From: Ilyonectria destructans
Lineage: Eukaryota; Ascomycota; Sordariomycetes; Hypocreales; Nectriaceae
NCBI GenBank assembly: GCA_020740775.1
Contig: JAHEWK010000007.1
Span: 1,550,001 to 1,614,000 of the forward strand
Length of the DNA: 64,000 bases
Direction of reading: 5' to 3'
Both the position numbers and the translations under genes were made by a program. Positions within the stretch are counted from its first letter, which is position 1. Each line of letters starts with the position of its first letter. This document shows positions 1 through 10,661 of the stretch, piece after piece. The notes beneath the pieces were generated by a model that saw nothing but the letters and a program-made list of their open reading frames with translations, searched no databases and was not told the origin of the DNA.

Positions 1-465
1 GAAATCAACGTCATCGCTGAGACGTTGATCTCGTGTCGACCGAACTGCGGCTTTGCGATGGATTCTGGGTGGACTTGGCCCGTCTTCGTTTCTTCCTTTG
101 GATGTCGAGATCCCGCAGTCCGAGACGACGCCATCCGAATACTTAAACAGTATCCCATTCGCAATGCCCTGCGCGACAGCCGTATTTACAAGGCGATTTC
201 ACTGAAGAACCGCGAGGTCGAGGCCATGGTCTCGAGGGAGGGTGGGGACGTGAACGAACAGTGGTTGCGATTGCGAAGGCGGGAACTGGTATTTGAAGAC
301 CTGGGATCGAGCGTCATTTTCCGGTCGTCCCAAAAGAACCCCGAGACGGGTGCGTGGGAGCTGGTGGAGGAGGTTGCTGCGTTTGAGGTGGGGCCTGATG
401 ATCAACTTGACTGGCATCGGCAACCTATTTCACCATCACTGTCTATTCTTTCGGGAGTCTGTTAA
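1..465 (+). CDS. Probable fungal transcription factor, C-terminal fragment (5' end outside window)
   Basis: The reading frame is open from base 1 and ends at a TAA at 463-465, so only the last ~154 residues are seen. The segment holds a GWTWPVF motif followed by a short helical stretch (RDDAIRILKQYP) and ends in a charged tail with RRRELVFEDLG. This pattern is common at the C-terminus of fungal Zn2Cys6 regulators, where the 'W-T-W-P-hydrophobic' motif sits in the fungal-specific trans domain. No DNA-binding domain is visible because it would lie upstream of the window. The last ~25 residues are unlike the rest, so a missed 3' intron is possible. The family is inferred from this motif only; the regulated pathway is unknown. 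Confidence 0.55.
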   Translation, partial: EINVIAETLISCRPNCGFAMDSGWTWPVFVSSFGCRDPAVRDDAIRILKQYPIRNALRDSRIYKAISLKNREVEAMVSREGGDVNEQWLRLRRRELVFEDLGSSVIFRSSQKNPETGAWELVEEVAAFEVGPDDQLDWHRQPISPSLSILSGVC

Positions 466-3283
466 GAATATGACAAACACCGTGAGTTTGATGAATGGGA
501 ACGACCATGTGGATGGATATTAAGGCGAGAGAGATGATGACGCTATGCAAGAGGAGGATGCGCTTTATGAACGCTTTATTGTTACTATTGCCAAACTTTT
601 AGGCTTCTGGGACTGTAGGATACAAACGGCGTTATCACGGAATTGGATTCCTCCTCACTGGGCAAGGAGCTCACTACACTGCCATTTGTACCAAATTCAC
701 CAAGCTGCCTGTTCCATTTGCAATTTATTCATCTCAAGTTGACGTGATTCTCGAGGAAGTTGGAGATGTGGCTTGTCGCGCTGATATCAAGCCTCTCGTT
801 GTGCCCATTGTGCTCATGCTTTTCGAGATTGGTAGTCACTCACCTCATTAAACATCACAATTACACACAGCTAGGGCTCCTGGGTTACATGTTCTTTTCC
901 AGTTCTAGTAGTACGAGGTCAACTGGTGCCCAACACCTTGGTACGGTAATTGCATTTTCGGCTGTGCCTGTGCCTCAGGGATGCTTTCCCAGTCGTTCCT
1001 CGGCCGTTCTTTGCAGTGGTAAATGGAGATGGGGTATCAAAACTGCGAGGCGAGGTGATTGTATTTCCTGCTTGGGGCGGTTACGGTCAGCAATTAGAGC
1101 AGTTATGCTTCGGAACCATGCATCTGGTTTGGGGACTACGACTAGGCAACGGCCACCACCCTGGGCATGATCGCATCGTTTATTCAATCATCGAATGCCA
1201 AGCTCGTCGCTTGAATTCGCACATCAGCGGTCAGAGACGAAGTGTTGACTGTTCGTGGGGCTGACTGTCTACAAGCAAACTCTACTACGTAGTAGATCTG
1301 ATAGCTAACCGTCACATATCCCTGTAAATCGGTCTGTGAGAGAGATTCTTTTCTAGACCTTGGACCTCCAAAAACTTTCTGCTTATCCCACGCTCTTTGC
1401 TTCCCTCCCACTGTCACAGCTCTCTCTCTCTCGGACAGAATGGGTGCTTCTGCTGATCTTCTCACCTCTCTCTATTATGATCTAAGCTTGTTCGGTTGGG
1501 CCTAAACTTAACGCCCGGGAACCCGCGTAAGCCTGGAATAATTAAGGTAAGCCTGTGTTTGCTTGTGCAACTGCAAACACGCAGATTGCCTTGGCCAAGC
1601 AAGGGGTCCAATTGACGCTGAACAAGGTTCAATCGAAGTCTCTGCCCGTGCGGTGTAAATCAAGCTTTCAAAATCCCACTTCTCTCCGCCAACACCCCAT
1701 GCCAATTGGGAGGGACGGTAGAGAGGTGGAGTGTGCAATACGATTATGTTGGCGATTCACGCATCAAGTTGTACATGGCGGGGCGATTGGGGCCCGAAAC
1801 ACGCAATATACGGTCAATGTTTATTTAATATCGGTTCAATCGAATGCCATTTCCAGAAAGTGCACTGCGATAACTAGGCAAACCAGGATGACGTCCTCGG
1901 AGAGCAGTTGTGAGAGTCTCCTCCGTCAGCGGAGACTAGCGCAAACAATCAAGTCAAACACTGCAGCTTCCCGTTTGTTTTTAATTCCACAGTCTTCTCT
2001 ATTATTCTCTGCACGGTTACCGTTCCAGCCTGATGGCCTTACACGGACTGGCCTGGGGAAATAAGAGTGAATCACTGGCAAGCTTGGTCGTTAATGAGGG
2101 TTCCCACCCGGTCGCATACGCAAACCTCTGTTTTTGCCAGGTCTCGATTTTCCCACATAAAGTACCTTTCTTCCCACGTTCGCGTACTTAGTATTACAGT
2201 TTATTCGTTTGTTTAGCTATTCGTCTTTCGATTCGCTCAATACGAAAGACGAGCACCAGGCTACCGGCCGTCTCCTTGCCGGTACTCCCCATTCTATGTC
2301 AGATGGGAACCTCCCAGGATACTGCCACAAAAGTACACGCTCCCTACCACTTAGCCCCATGATGGAAGTTCCTCTTATGTCTTATGTTTCCAGAATACAG
2401 TCTAGTAATCACGGCCAGGGTAAATACCCGTATCCAGGCCGACTACTACCACAGTCGTCACCCAGCATCAGCCAGGCCACATGAAGCCCTGGATTCTGGC
2501 ATAGGAAGAAGGAGTTTCTCATACCTAGTTGTGGACTTCCTACTGAGTTGTTGTATCCAAACATTTCGCCAGGAATATCCAGGTCGATTGTCTAACAACT
2601 ACCTTCCAACATCACGACAAAAGAAGACGTAACTGCCACCGGCCCGTGTTTCCCATTATCTTCCTGGCAGGCTCAAACAACTGGGGAAAATTACCCATTG
2701 GCCGCCCTTTCCTTGACACCTGCCTCGCAGCTGGCAACGGGAAATTTTTGCTGCGCACCGCACAATAGGCCGGCCCACCTGCAGGTTGCATTCGCTTCTC
2801 CCTCCTTTCTCTTCCTTTCTCTTCATCCCTCCCCTCTCGTCACCCTGTCCTCTCTTCATCATACTTCCGACATCTTCCTCACAGCATCGGCGAGAGTGAG
2901 TCGCTATTACCGTTTCTCGGCCTTCTTGAATCAAGGTCGCAACCGGCTACTCCGGCGTCACGTGGAGACGCGAGGCAGTCTCAATCTGCCCCGATTCCCG
3001 GCGTGGAAGAAGAGGTGCGACCTTTCCTTGCTGCCTTGGTCCCGTTGCGTTCTGTCCCTTTCATCCACAGCCGCTCGTGGACGAGGCTTCACCTCAACGG
3101 GGCAAACGGCTCCATCTGCCTCATCCTGATCCGCCCTTACGGTGCCTGCTTCTGGCCGCCCCCTTTACTCCCTTTCGCGACCTCCTTTTGAAGATTATTT
3201 ACCCTTCCACCGACGACTCTTGTCACTCGAGGTTAACCTAACCCAGGCTAAGACAAGAGGTCTTGAATCCCCTCGTGGCCAAA
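466..3283. other. Intergenic region, 2.8 kb, no supportable gene
   Basis: Open frames here are short, lack recognisable domains and are not joined by convincing splice signals. The right part (about 2770-2880) is a pyrimidine-rich tract of the kind that lies just upstream of transcription starts in filamentous fungi, and probably belongs to the promoter or leader of the helicase gene that starts at 3284. Nothing else could be assigned. Confidence 0.6.
2766..2885 (+). promoter_or_regulatory. CT-rich core promoter/leader tract of the helicase gene
   Basis: A run of TTCTC/CCTCC/CTTCC motifs occupies about 120 bases some 400 bp before the start codon. CT-rich blocks mark transcription start regions of many filamentous-fungal genes. 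The placement is inferred; no TATA box was seen nearby. Confidence 0.4.
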
Positions 3284-6200
3284 ATGGCCAGAGATCAGGT
3301 ACATTGGCAATCTGTCTTAGGCTTCCTTATCTCTCTAACACTCTTAGGTTATCCAGGACCCGTCCGCTCGGGACTTAATAGAACATCATGTTCTGAAGAA
3401 GCAACTCGACTCTCGCCCAGGAGGAGACGTCAACGGTCCCCCAGACTGGCAAAGCTCCCCCGAGTTGCCAACATCGGCAGAAGTCATGGGTACAGAGCCA
3501 GGTCATTTACCCGAGAACTCGGACGAAGTTCCAACAAAGTTGCAGTATCTTGAAAGCCAGTACTGGCTTACTCGTTTCGAGGGAACCGAGCTTCTTCGGC
3601 GAGCCGTGAATCACATCCGCGCGCGCCCTAACATGATGGAGGACTCTGATTTCTACATCTACACCCAAGTATGGCTTCTTCTTGATCACTTATTCCCTAG
3701 CTAACCGCTCTCAGGTTCACGTACAAGGGTATCTCTTCGCAAGGTCCGGTGCTGCCTGCCGAATATCGTTTTCCACGGAGCGATCTCCCTCAAAGGTCCT
3801 CTGGAGACACTCTAAACGTCTCACGCCGCAAACGTTGGTTGCTCTATCGCCACGATCGGACAATTTCAAGAGCCAATGCTTTGTTGCTGTCGTTGCCGAA
3901 CGGTGTTTGAACGGCGGGGTTGAACCAAATTTCCAGGCTGGAGAGGACGAGAACACGCCGCCTCGAATCGAGATTTTCTGGGCAAATCACGAAGACGCCA
4001 TTCTTGATCCCTCTGTTGATCTCATCATGGTCGAGGCAAAGGGAGGCTATTTCGAGCCCATTCGCCATGCCCTAGTCGGCCTTCAACACGCTGCCCTTTA
4101 CGAGTGAGTTACTTCGTCTTGAACTATTCGCGCCCAGCACCTAACCATGTCCGACAGATCGAAATTCGACAAGTACATTGTTGAAGAGTGCGAAAGGAGT
4201 TTGCCGGCAGCATATTTTCAAGAGGCTGGCCAAACTGTCCATTTTCCGATTGCTGCGTCGCAATTCGATTATTCCCAGACGGAGGCGTTCAACTGCATGA
4301 CTTCTCGTGAGCTTGCCATTGTCCAAGGCCCTCCTGGAACAGGCAAAACATTCACGTCAATCGTGGCAATCCAGAGCTATATCCAGACTCTGCAGGCCAA
4401 CAAGGGAAAGGACGAACCACCGTCTCTTGTCGTCGTTTCAGCTCAGACAAATCATGCTCTGGACCAGCTCTTGGAGCGATGCATCCAGGTTGGAGCAAAT
4501 GTTGTACGTCTCGGCGGCCGGTCTAAAGTGGCTGCGATTTGTGAACGCAGCATGTACAACCTCGAACAAGGCTCAAAGGTCAGGGCCGGCCCTGCCCAGG
4601 GAGAAAATAGTCGGAAAACCACCCTCCGCAATCTCAAGGATGCACTGTCGATGTGTTTTCCAGGTGGCCTCATCAGTGCAGATCATCTTTACCGTGAAGG
4701 GCTCCTTTCAAAAGAGCAGTTCGACTCCCTTCGTGACAATGATTGGGAGACAGCGGCACAGCCGTCAGCCAAGGTCGACAGCCCCGATAGCTCTGATAAC
4801 CCCAATGATACAGAGGATACCTGTGGTGGTTCAATAACCGCGTGGCTTGAAGATTGTGTCGAACAGGATCAAACATACGTCTATCGCCCCCCTCAAGGTC
4901 AAGCCGAAGTTACACCAGATGGCTTTGAGAGTGGGCACGAATATCAGCCCCCAGAGGATGAGGATGAAGAGCGAGAGCGCCTGAAGGGAGAGTTCGTTTC
5001 CACGGAGTTTTACTGGACGGGCTCAGTGCCAGGCTCCATGTCAAGAAATTCTGCCTGGTACTTCCAAGGTTGCAAGTATCTGCGCAAGTACTCGGATCTC
5101 TATCAAGTCAAACCGCCTCAACGTGGTATGGTCTACCGATGCCTCCGACAGCAGCTCATCGAAAAGATAACTAGGCAGTTTCCCAAGCTCCTCCAGGTCT
5201 ACCAAAATGCCTGCGATGACATCAAGATCAACAAATGGAACCGACAGGTCAAGGTCGTTCAGCATGAGGGCATTGAAGTGCTTGGGTGCACAACCACAGG
5301 GTTGACCAAGTATCGCGGGCTGATCTCGGCAATGAAACCTCGCATTCTAATGATTGAGGAGGCCGCAGAGACTCGGGAGGCAAACATCACATCAGCTTTA
5401 TATCCATCCCTTGACCAGGTGGCCCTTGTCGGCGACCATCAACAGCTGGTGCCAGGAGTCGATGTCTCGGAGTTAAAACAACACCCCTACCATCTCGACG
5501 TATCTCTCTTTGAGCGGTTGGTTCATCTCAACCTTCCATATTCAATGCTTAAGGTCCAGCGACGCACAATCCCCATCATTAGGTCTGTCGTCAATACGTT
5601 TTATCCCGAGATAGAGGATCATGAGTCTGTCAAGGATCCACGCATTCATCCACCAGTTCCTGGAATGGGTGGGCAAAACCTTTGGTGGTTCCAGCATCAA
5701 TGGGGCGACAGCCAAAATGCGGAGCGCTCTTACTACAATACGAACGAGGCAGCGATGATTGTAGGGTTCGTCAAATACCTGGTGCAGAATGGGGTGCGCC
5801 CATCCCAGATTACGGTGTTGACCTATTACAACGGTCAAGTTGCCGCCATTCTCAGCATGCTCAGAAGGAGCGCTACACTCGCCAACTTCAACCCAACCAA
5901 GGAGTGGTCTGTCAGAACTGTCGATGGCTTCCAGGGAGAGGAGAATGAGATCATTATTCTTTCACTAGTCCGAAGCCCAGCAAGCCCTCACCATCGCCCC
6001 AAGGCCGGTTTTGTCGAGAACGAGAACCGTGCTGTTGTTGCGACAAGCCGCGCCCGTTGCGGTATGTACATCTTTGGCAACAGTGACAACCTCCTCAAAA
6101 GCACCCCTGAAAGCGCCGAAACATGGCAAAGAGTTTACGACGTCTTCATCAAGGAGGGATGCATTGGGTACAAGTTGCCAGTGGCCTGCAAGAAGCACGA

Positions 6201-7296
6201 CCGAATCACTGAACTTGGCCACCCTGCTGATTGGGAGACGATTCCAGGAGGAGGGTGCATGGAGCCCTGCAACGAGACATGTCCAGAAGGCCACCCATGC
6301 GAAGCGATATGCCATGCCGCCAACAAGGCACAGGTCAAATGCCGAGAGATGTGCGAGAAACTCCTACCATGCAACCACAGGTGCGGCTCCTTCTGTGGAA
6401 CCCCTTGCGAATGTCCTCGTGGATGCAACAAACCCGCGCTCGCGGAAGTGGACATGCCACTACGGCCACCTCCTACAATGGCAGCTGGAAACCAAGCAGG
6501 TGAACAACCAAGCTCAAGTAACGAGTCACCTCGTGGTAGAGGAGGGAGAGGAGGAAGAGGCGCCCGAGGTGCCCGAGGCGCTCCTCGAGGTGCTAAGAAG
6601 GGGAAAAAGTTCAGAGGCGGTGGAGGCCAGCCGTCGCAACATATGACCATTTCCCTTCCCGTCCGAGAACAATCGACGCAGGAGACCCAGGGACAAGTCC
6701 AAAATCATCAAGACGAGCCGACGAGCGAGGACCTGATCGAATTTGGCTATCACGCGGGGATAGCGGAGCAAGATGGGCAGGTTAATTGGGTAGCCGAGAA
6801 CCACGCAGCAACTACACTGATTCCGGACCTTGTTTCAATGACATCAGTCTTCGAGAGCGCTGCGCTGTCTGAGGAATCTACCTCGGATAAATGGAGCCCG
6901 CAAAAGGTTATGGAGAGGGATAGAGCATTGCAATTATCGTTGAAGCACACTGATCTCAGTCCAACTCGACGCTCAACCAGGATTCGACAAACATTCTATT
7001 CCACAGCTTCAGACAGGGCAGGTTGCCGGCAACCTATCGTCACGGAGCACATCTTTCCTGCACCACAACTTCAACAGAGGCCCATGACGGTTCGAAGTGA
7101 AGCAGGCAGTGCGTATTCGGAGCAGCCAAGTCGAAAGCAACGCGTTCTCGACATCGCAGCTGGGTTCGATATCGTCGACAGCTTGGAGAGTTTTAGCTCA
7201 ACCTCAGGATTCGGTGATTTGCGACAGTCAGGGCCAGAGCGAGAGCAGGTCTCAGGGGTAGATAGCCTGCTTATGCCCCTTATTCAGTTTGACTAA
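3284..7296 (+). CDS. ZNFX1/Hrr1/SAD-3-like SF1 helicase with NF-X1-type zinc fingers
   Basis: Exons 3284-3298, 3348-3668, 3715-4103 and 4158-7296 give 1287 residues. The ATG sits in a strong context (CAAAATGGC), and each short intron has a GT donor and a branch-like motif (CTAAC or similar) before AG. Seen: Walker A GPPGTGKT at ~299, motif II IEEAAE at ~641, VGDHQQL at ~666, QRRTIP at ~709, VDGFQGEE at ~830 and ATSRAR at ~870, which is the Upf1-like SF1 set. A Cys-rich NF-X1 finger block follows at ~943-1000, then an RG-rich box at ~1035-1057 and a polar tail. Relatives are S. pombe Hrr1 (RNA-directed heterochromatin), Neurospora SAD-3 (meiotic silencing) and animal ZNFX1. A role in small-RNA silencing is inferred by family. 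The finger block is short (about two or three fingers), fewer than in ZNFX1. Confidence 0.9.
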
Positions 7297-7990
7297 AGAA
7301 AGGAGGGTCTTGGAAACCCGGAAGCTGAGTACCAGGTTGTCCAACGGGCATAGATGCATTGTGGCGGTTTCTGGAAGATTACGGGGATTAACAATTGCTT
7401 GATTTAAGAGGGTACTAAGGACCCTGTCGTTTCATACAGTTTTAGGCACTAAAGGATCAGTCTTGATGAAACCCATTTGCTCGTTGGGTGATGTTGAATG
7501 ATTGTGGAGAGTCGGTGATGTGCTGCAAGTATAAACGCGGTGGCGGGCCGCCAGTGGGGACATGGATGCACCCTCCTGCTGGACTTGGACTCGGTGGTGG
7601 GGGAATTTCCGAAGTCAATCCGCCCGGGTTGGACACACTTTACCTCGAGCTCAAAGACACGCGACTTCGGACTTGGACCTGTAATTTTCTCGAGGCCCTT
7701 CGACCAATGCTACTCAACGACCCGCGCCTTGATTTCTCCGTGTAAATCTTCTTTGTTCTCCGCGACAGACGTCGGCCTGGTCCTCACGCTTGACGCCAAC
7801 AGGAGCTTCAACTTGCGTCAGACTGGAGCCTCGAGACAGGGCTGCGCGCGCATCAGCTATTTGGGGCCCTTGTTGCGAGTCCCCTCGCTTTCGAAGCATG
7901 CCAACTCGACCATAACGGCCCTGTACTTGTTGTCACCAGATTGCGACCGAATCGGCCCAGGTTTCGGTGAGGTTGGCCGGTTGCGACGAG
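7297..7990 (+). other. Intergenic spacer between helicase and SPT8
   Basis: This 694 bp holds the helicase 3' region and the SPT8 promoter. A TATAAA-like string lies at 7530-7535, about 455 bp before the SPT8 ATG, which is too far to assign with confidence. No gene is seen. Confidence 0.5.
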
Positions 7991-10220
7991 ATGGATGACG
8001 ACCGGTTGTCGGCGAGCTCGGGCGAGTCGGACCACGAGAACGGCAACGAGCATGAGAACGACGCGGACGAGATCATGGAGGACGCGGAAGACGTTGGGAA
8101 CGACAACGACCCCGATGCGGACGACGACGAGAACAACGACGATGAGGACGACGACGCGGATGGCGATGGGGACGCCGACGGGGACGCTGATGGAGACGCC
8201 GACGGCGAGAACGACGCGGATGGAGAGGGCGAGAGCGAAAGCCAGACGGTGAACACAAGGACAAATGGCGACGCAAAAATCAAGACTGAGCCCGATAGCC
8301 AGGTCAATGGCCAGCCTAATGGCCATACCAACGGCGACGCGTCGAGAGTCAAGTCGGCCACGCCCGCGCCTCCGCCTTGGCTCCCCCGGTGGCCCGTCCC
8401 AAGCCCCGAGGTCATGAATGCGCGCGTCTACGATATTGTCCCAACTATGGCGGCGCCTCAGTCGACGAGCGTCAACGCAATGGCCATTACGCCCGACCTG
8501 CGGTACTGGATCACTGGAGGCTCCGACGGGTACATTCGCAAGTACGACGGACCCGGCACCATCAACGGCAAGTCAGCATTGACGGTGGCGCAGAAGCACC
8601 CCTTTGTGGACAGCGTCACGAAGGCTGGTATTCTCATGTCGTACTGGGAAAACGAGGAGCCCGCGCCTCCAGGTCGCGGTGATCAGGAGCACATCCTCTC
8701 GCCCGTCTACTCGCTCGCAGTTCAAGCCGAAGCGCTCTGGCTTCTCTCGGGACTTGAGTCCGGAGGCATCAACCTGCAGAGTGTGCGGCATGATGAGGGC
8801 AAGCGTATCTGTTGTCTGCAGCAGCATACCAACGCGGTCAGCGTCTTGACCCTAGCACAAGACGAGAGGAGTGTGCTCAGCGGCAGCTGGGACAAGAATA
8901 TCTTTGACTGGGACCTGAACACGGGCCAGACTCTCAGGAGTTTCGATGGCAGCGCAGGACAGATATCAGCCATCGAGCTGCGGCCGGCGAACGGGGCCCC
9001 AGTTCCAGATGAGGCTGATGAGCCCCTACCATCCACGACTATAGTGACCAACAACGCCCTACCGCCGGTGAATGGAACTTTCACAAACGGCGTCACCGAA
9101 ACTAGCGTGGCAGACTTCACCCAGGACTCCAACTCCGGAGACATGGACGCCCAGGGGTCGCCCGCTGACGGGAGCCTATTTGGCGGAAGCGACGCGGGGA
9201 GCCTCTTTGGCGAGACGGCGGGAGACCAACCGTTTGGACACGACGAGGATGAGTACGGCACGAACGCTATGGGCATGATGCCGGGTCACGAGCATGACAG
9301 CGGTATGGACCACTCTGCAGACATGGCCATGGCGAGCCTTCGAGAACCGGAGAAGGATCCAGAGCCAGATACAGCACCGGCTATACAACTACTTGCTGAG
9401 GCAGACGCAATGGAAGTAGATGCCCCGTCGTCACAGCTTCTAGGGGAATCAGAGCCTGCGATTGCGTCCCATATCGAACAATCATTAGAGACGAGCCAGG
9501 GGCAGCAAGATCAGCCATCTCAAAATACGGATGGGGGCGATATATCTGCTCTGAAGGCGTCGCAATCTCCGTCGGCGTTCCTTGTGACCGATCCGTCAAC
9601 ACAGCAGCATGATCCAACGCAGACATCGCAGACAACCTTTCTTTCGGCGGCGATTGACGGAACACTACGCATCTGGGACCGACGGGTGCCGAACCCCGTG
9701 GCGCGCATCGGCAACCGAGCGGGTGTGCCTCCTTGGTGCATGGGAGCGTGCTGGAGCCCCGACGGAAACATGATCTACGCAGGACGGAGGAACGGCACCG
9801 TCGAGGAGTTTGATATCCGCAAGGCGAAGCGAGGATGGAAGCCTGAGCGCGTGTTGAAGTTGCCGGCGGGCAGCGGAGCGGTGAGCACGGTGCGGCCGAT
9901 GGTCAACGGGAGACATTTGGTGTGGTATGTGGTTCTACGTGATTGCCCCTTGGAATTGTGCCTTTTGAACTAACATGTGCATCTCCAGTGCGTCATATGA
10001 TATTCTTCGACTGTATGACCTGCGCGATACTCGATCTTACAAGCACTCGAGTGTCCCCTTCCTCATCATCCCCGGTCCGCCCAGGGCGGGTGTCGTTTCA
10101 GGCCTGTATATTGATCCAACTAGTAGATTCATGCTCAGCTCGGCGGGGACACGAGGCTGGGAGGGTACGAGCACCGAGGTGTTGATCGGGTACGAAATCA
10201 ACGTGTCAACGCGAGAATAA
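7991..10220 (+). CDS. spt8: SPT8-like WD40 subunit of the SAGA complex
   Basis: Exons 7991-9924 and 9989-10220 encode 721 residues. The intron is 64 bp with a GTATGT donor and an ACTAAC branch, and the join reads HLV-C-ASYD. The first ~100 residues are extremely acidic (Asp/Glu/Asn, with GDAD repeats). The WD40 part begins near residue 146 (VYDIVPTM) with ITGGSDGYIRKYDG, then LSGSWDKNIFDWD, and resumes near 550 with SAAIDGTLRIWDRR, ending in WEGTSTEVLIGYEI. An acidic low-complexity insert of about 210 residues (~335-550) splits the propeller. SPT8 binds TATA-binding protein and helps SAGA deliver or hold TBP at promoters in the nucleus; that role is family knowledge. The acidic N-terminus and the split propeller both fit known fungal SPT8 proteins. 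A GTG codon lies 24 bases upstream in frame, but the ATG at 7991 is preferred. Confidence 0.9.
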
Positions 10221-10661
10221 CGTGTCAGATTCGCCGTGAGCAGCGGGAGCGCAGATGACGCGGGAGAAGAGTTCATTGCATGACATGTATCGAATGATTT
10301 GGGTTTTGGACACGGCGGGTTCTTGGAAAGCCGGGGTGTTGGGCGTCTAGACGAGTATTGATGGGAACTTTGGCCGTGGAGTTGGAGCAGCGCGTATATC
10401 CCCGTATAAAGTATTTGTTTACCAGGGGGAGGCGCGTTTCAAGGTATGCGATGTGTATGACGGAGTGTAGCGTTTAGTTGAACACGGCCAGTCAAGCAGG
10501 CCATAGTCTATATCAGTTCAGCATGTGCACAGGTGGATGTGGTTTTCGTAATAGGGGTTGCTTGATTATGAGAAAACTAACTATGGGTACAGTTGAGTCG
10601 AGACTAGGTTAACTAAACAATCTCAGTGGTATCAAATAGAATACAATCAGCGCTCACGAGT
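10221..10661. other. Convergent 3' intergenic region
   Basis: SPT8 (+) and the repeat protein (-) converge on this 441 bp stretch. It should contain both polyadenylation regions. It is moderately AT-rich around 10540-10650, and no gene is seen. Confidence 0.5.
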
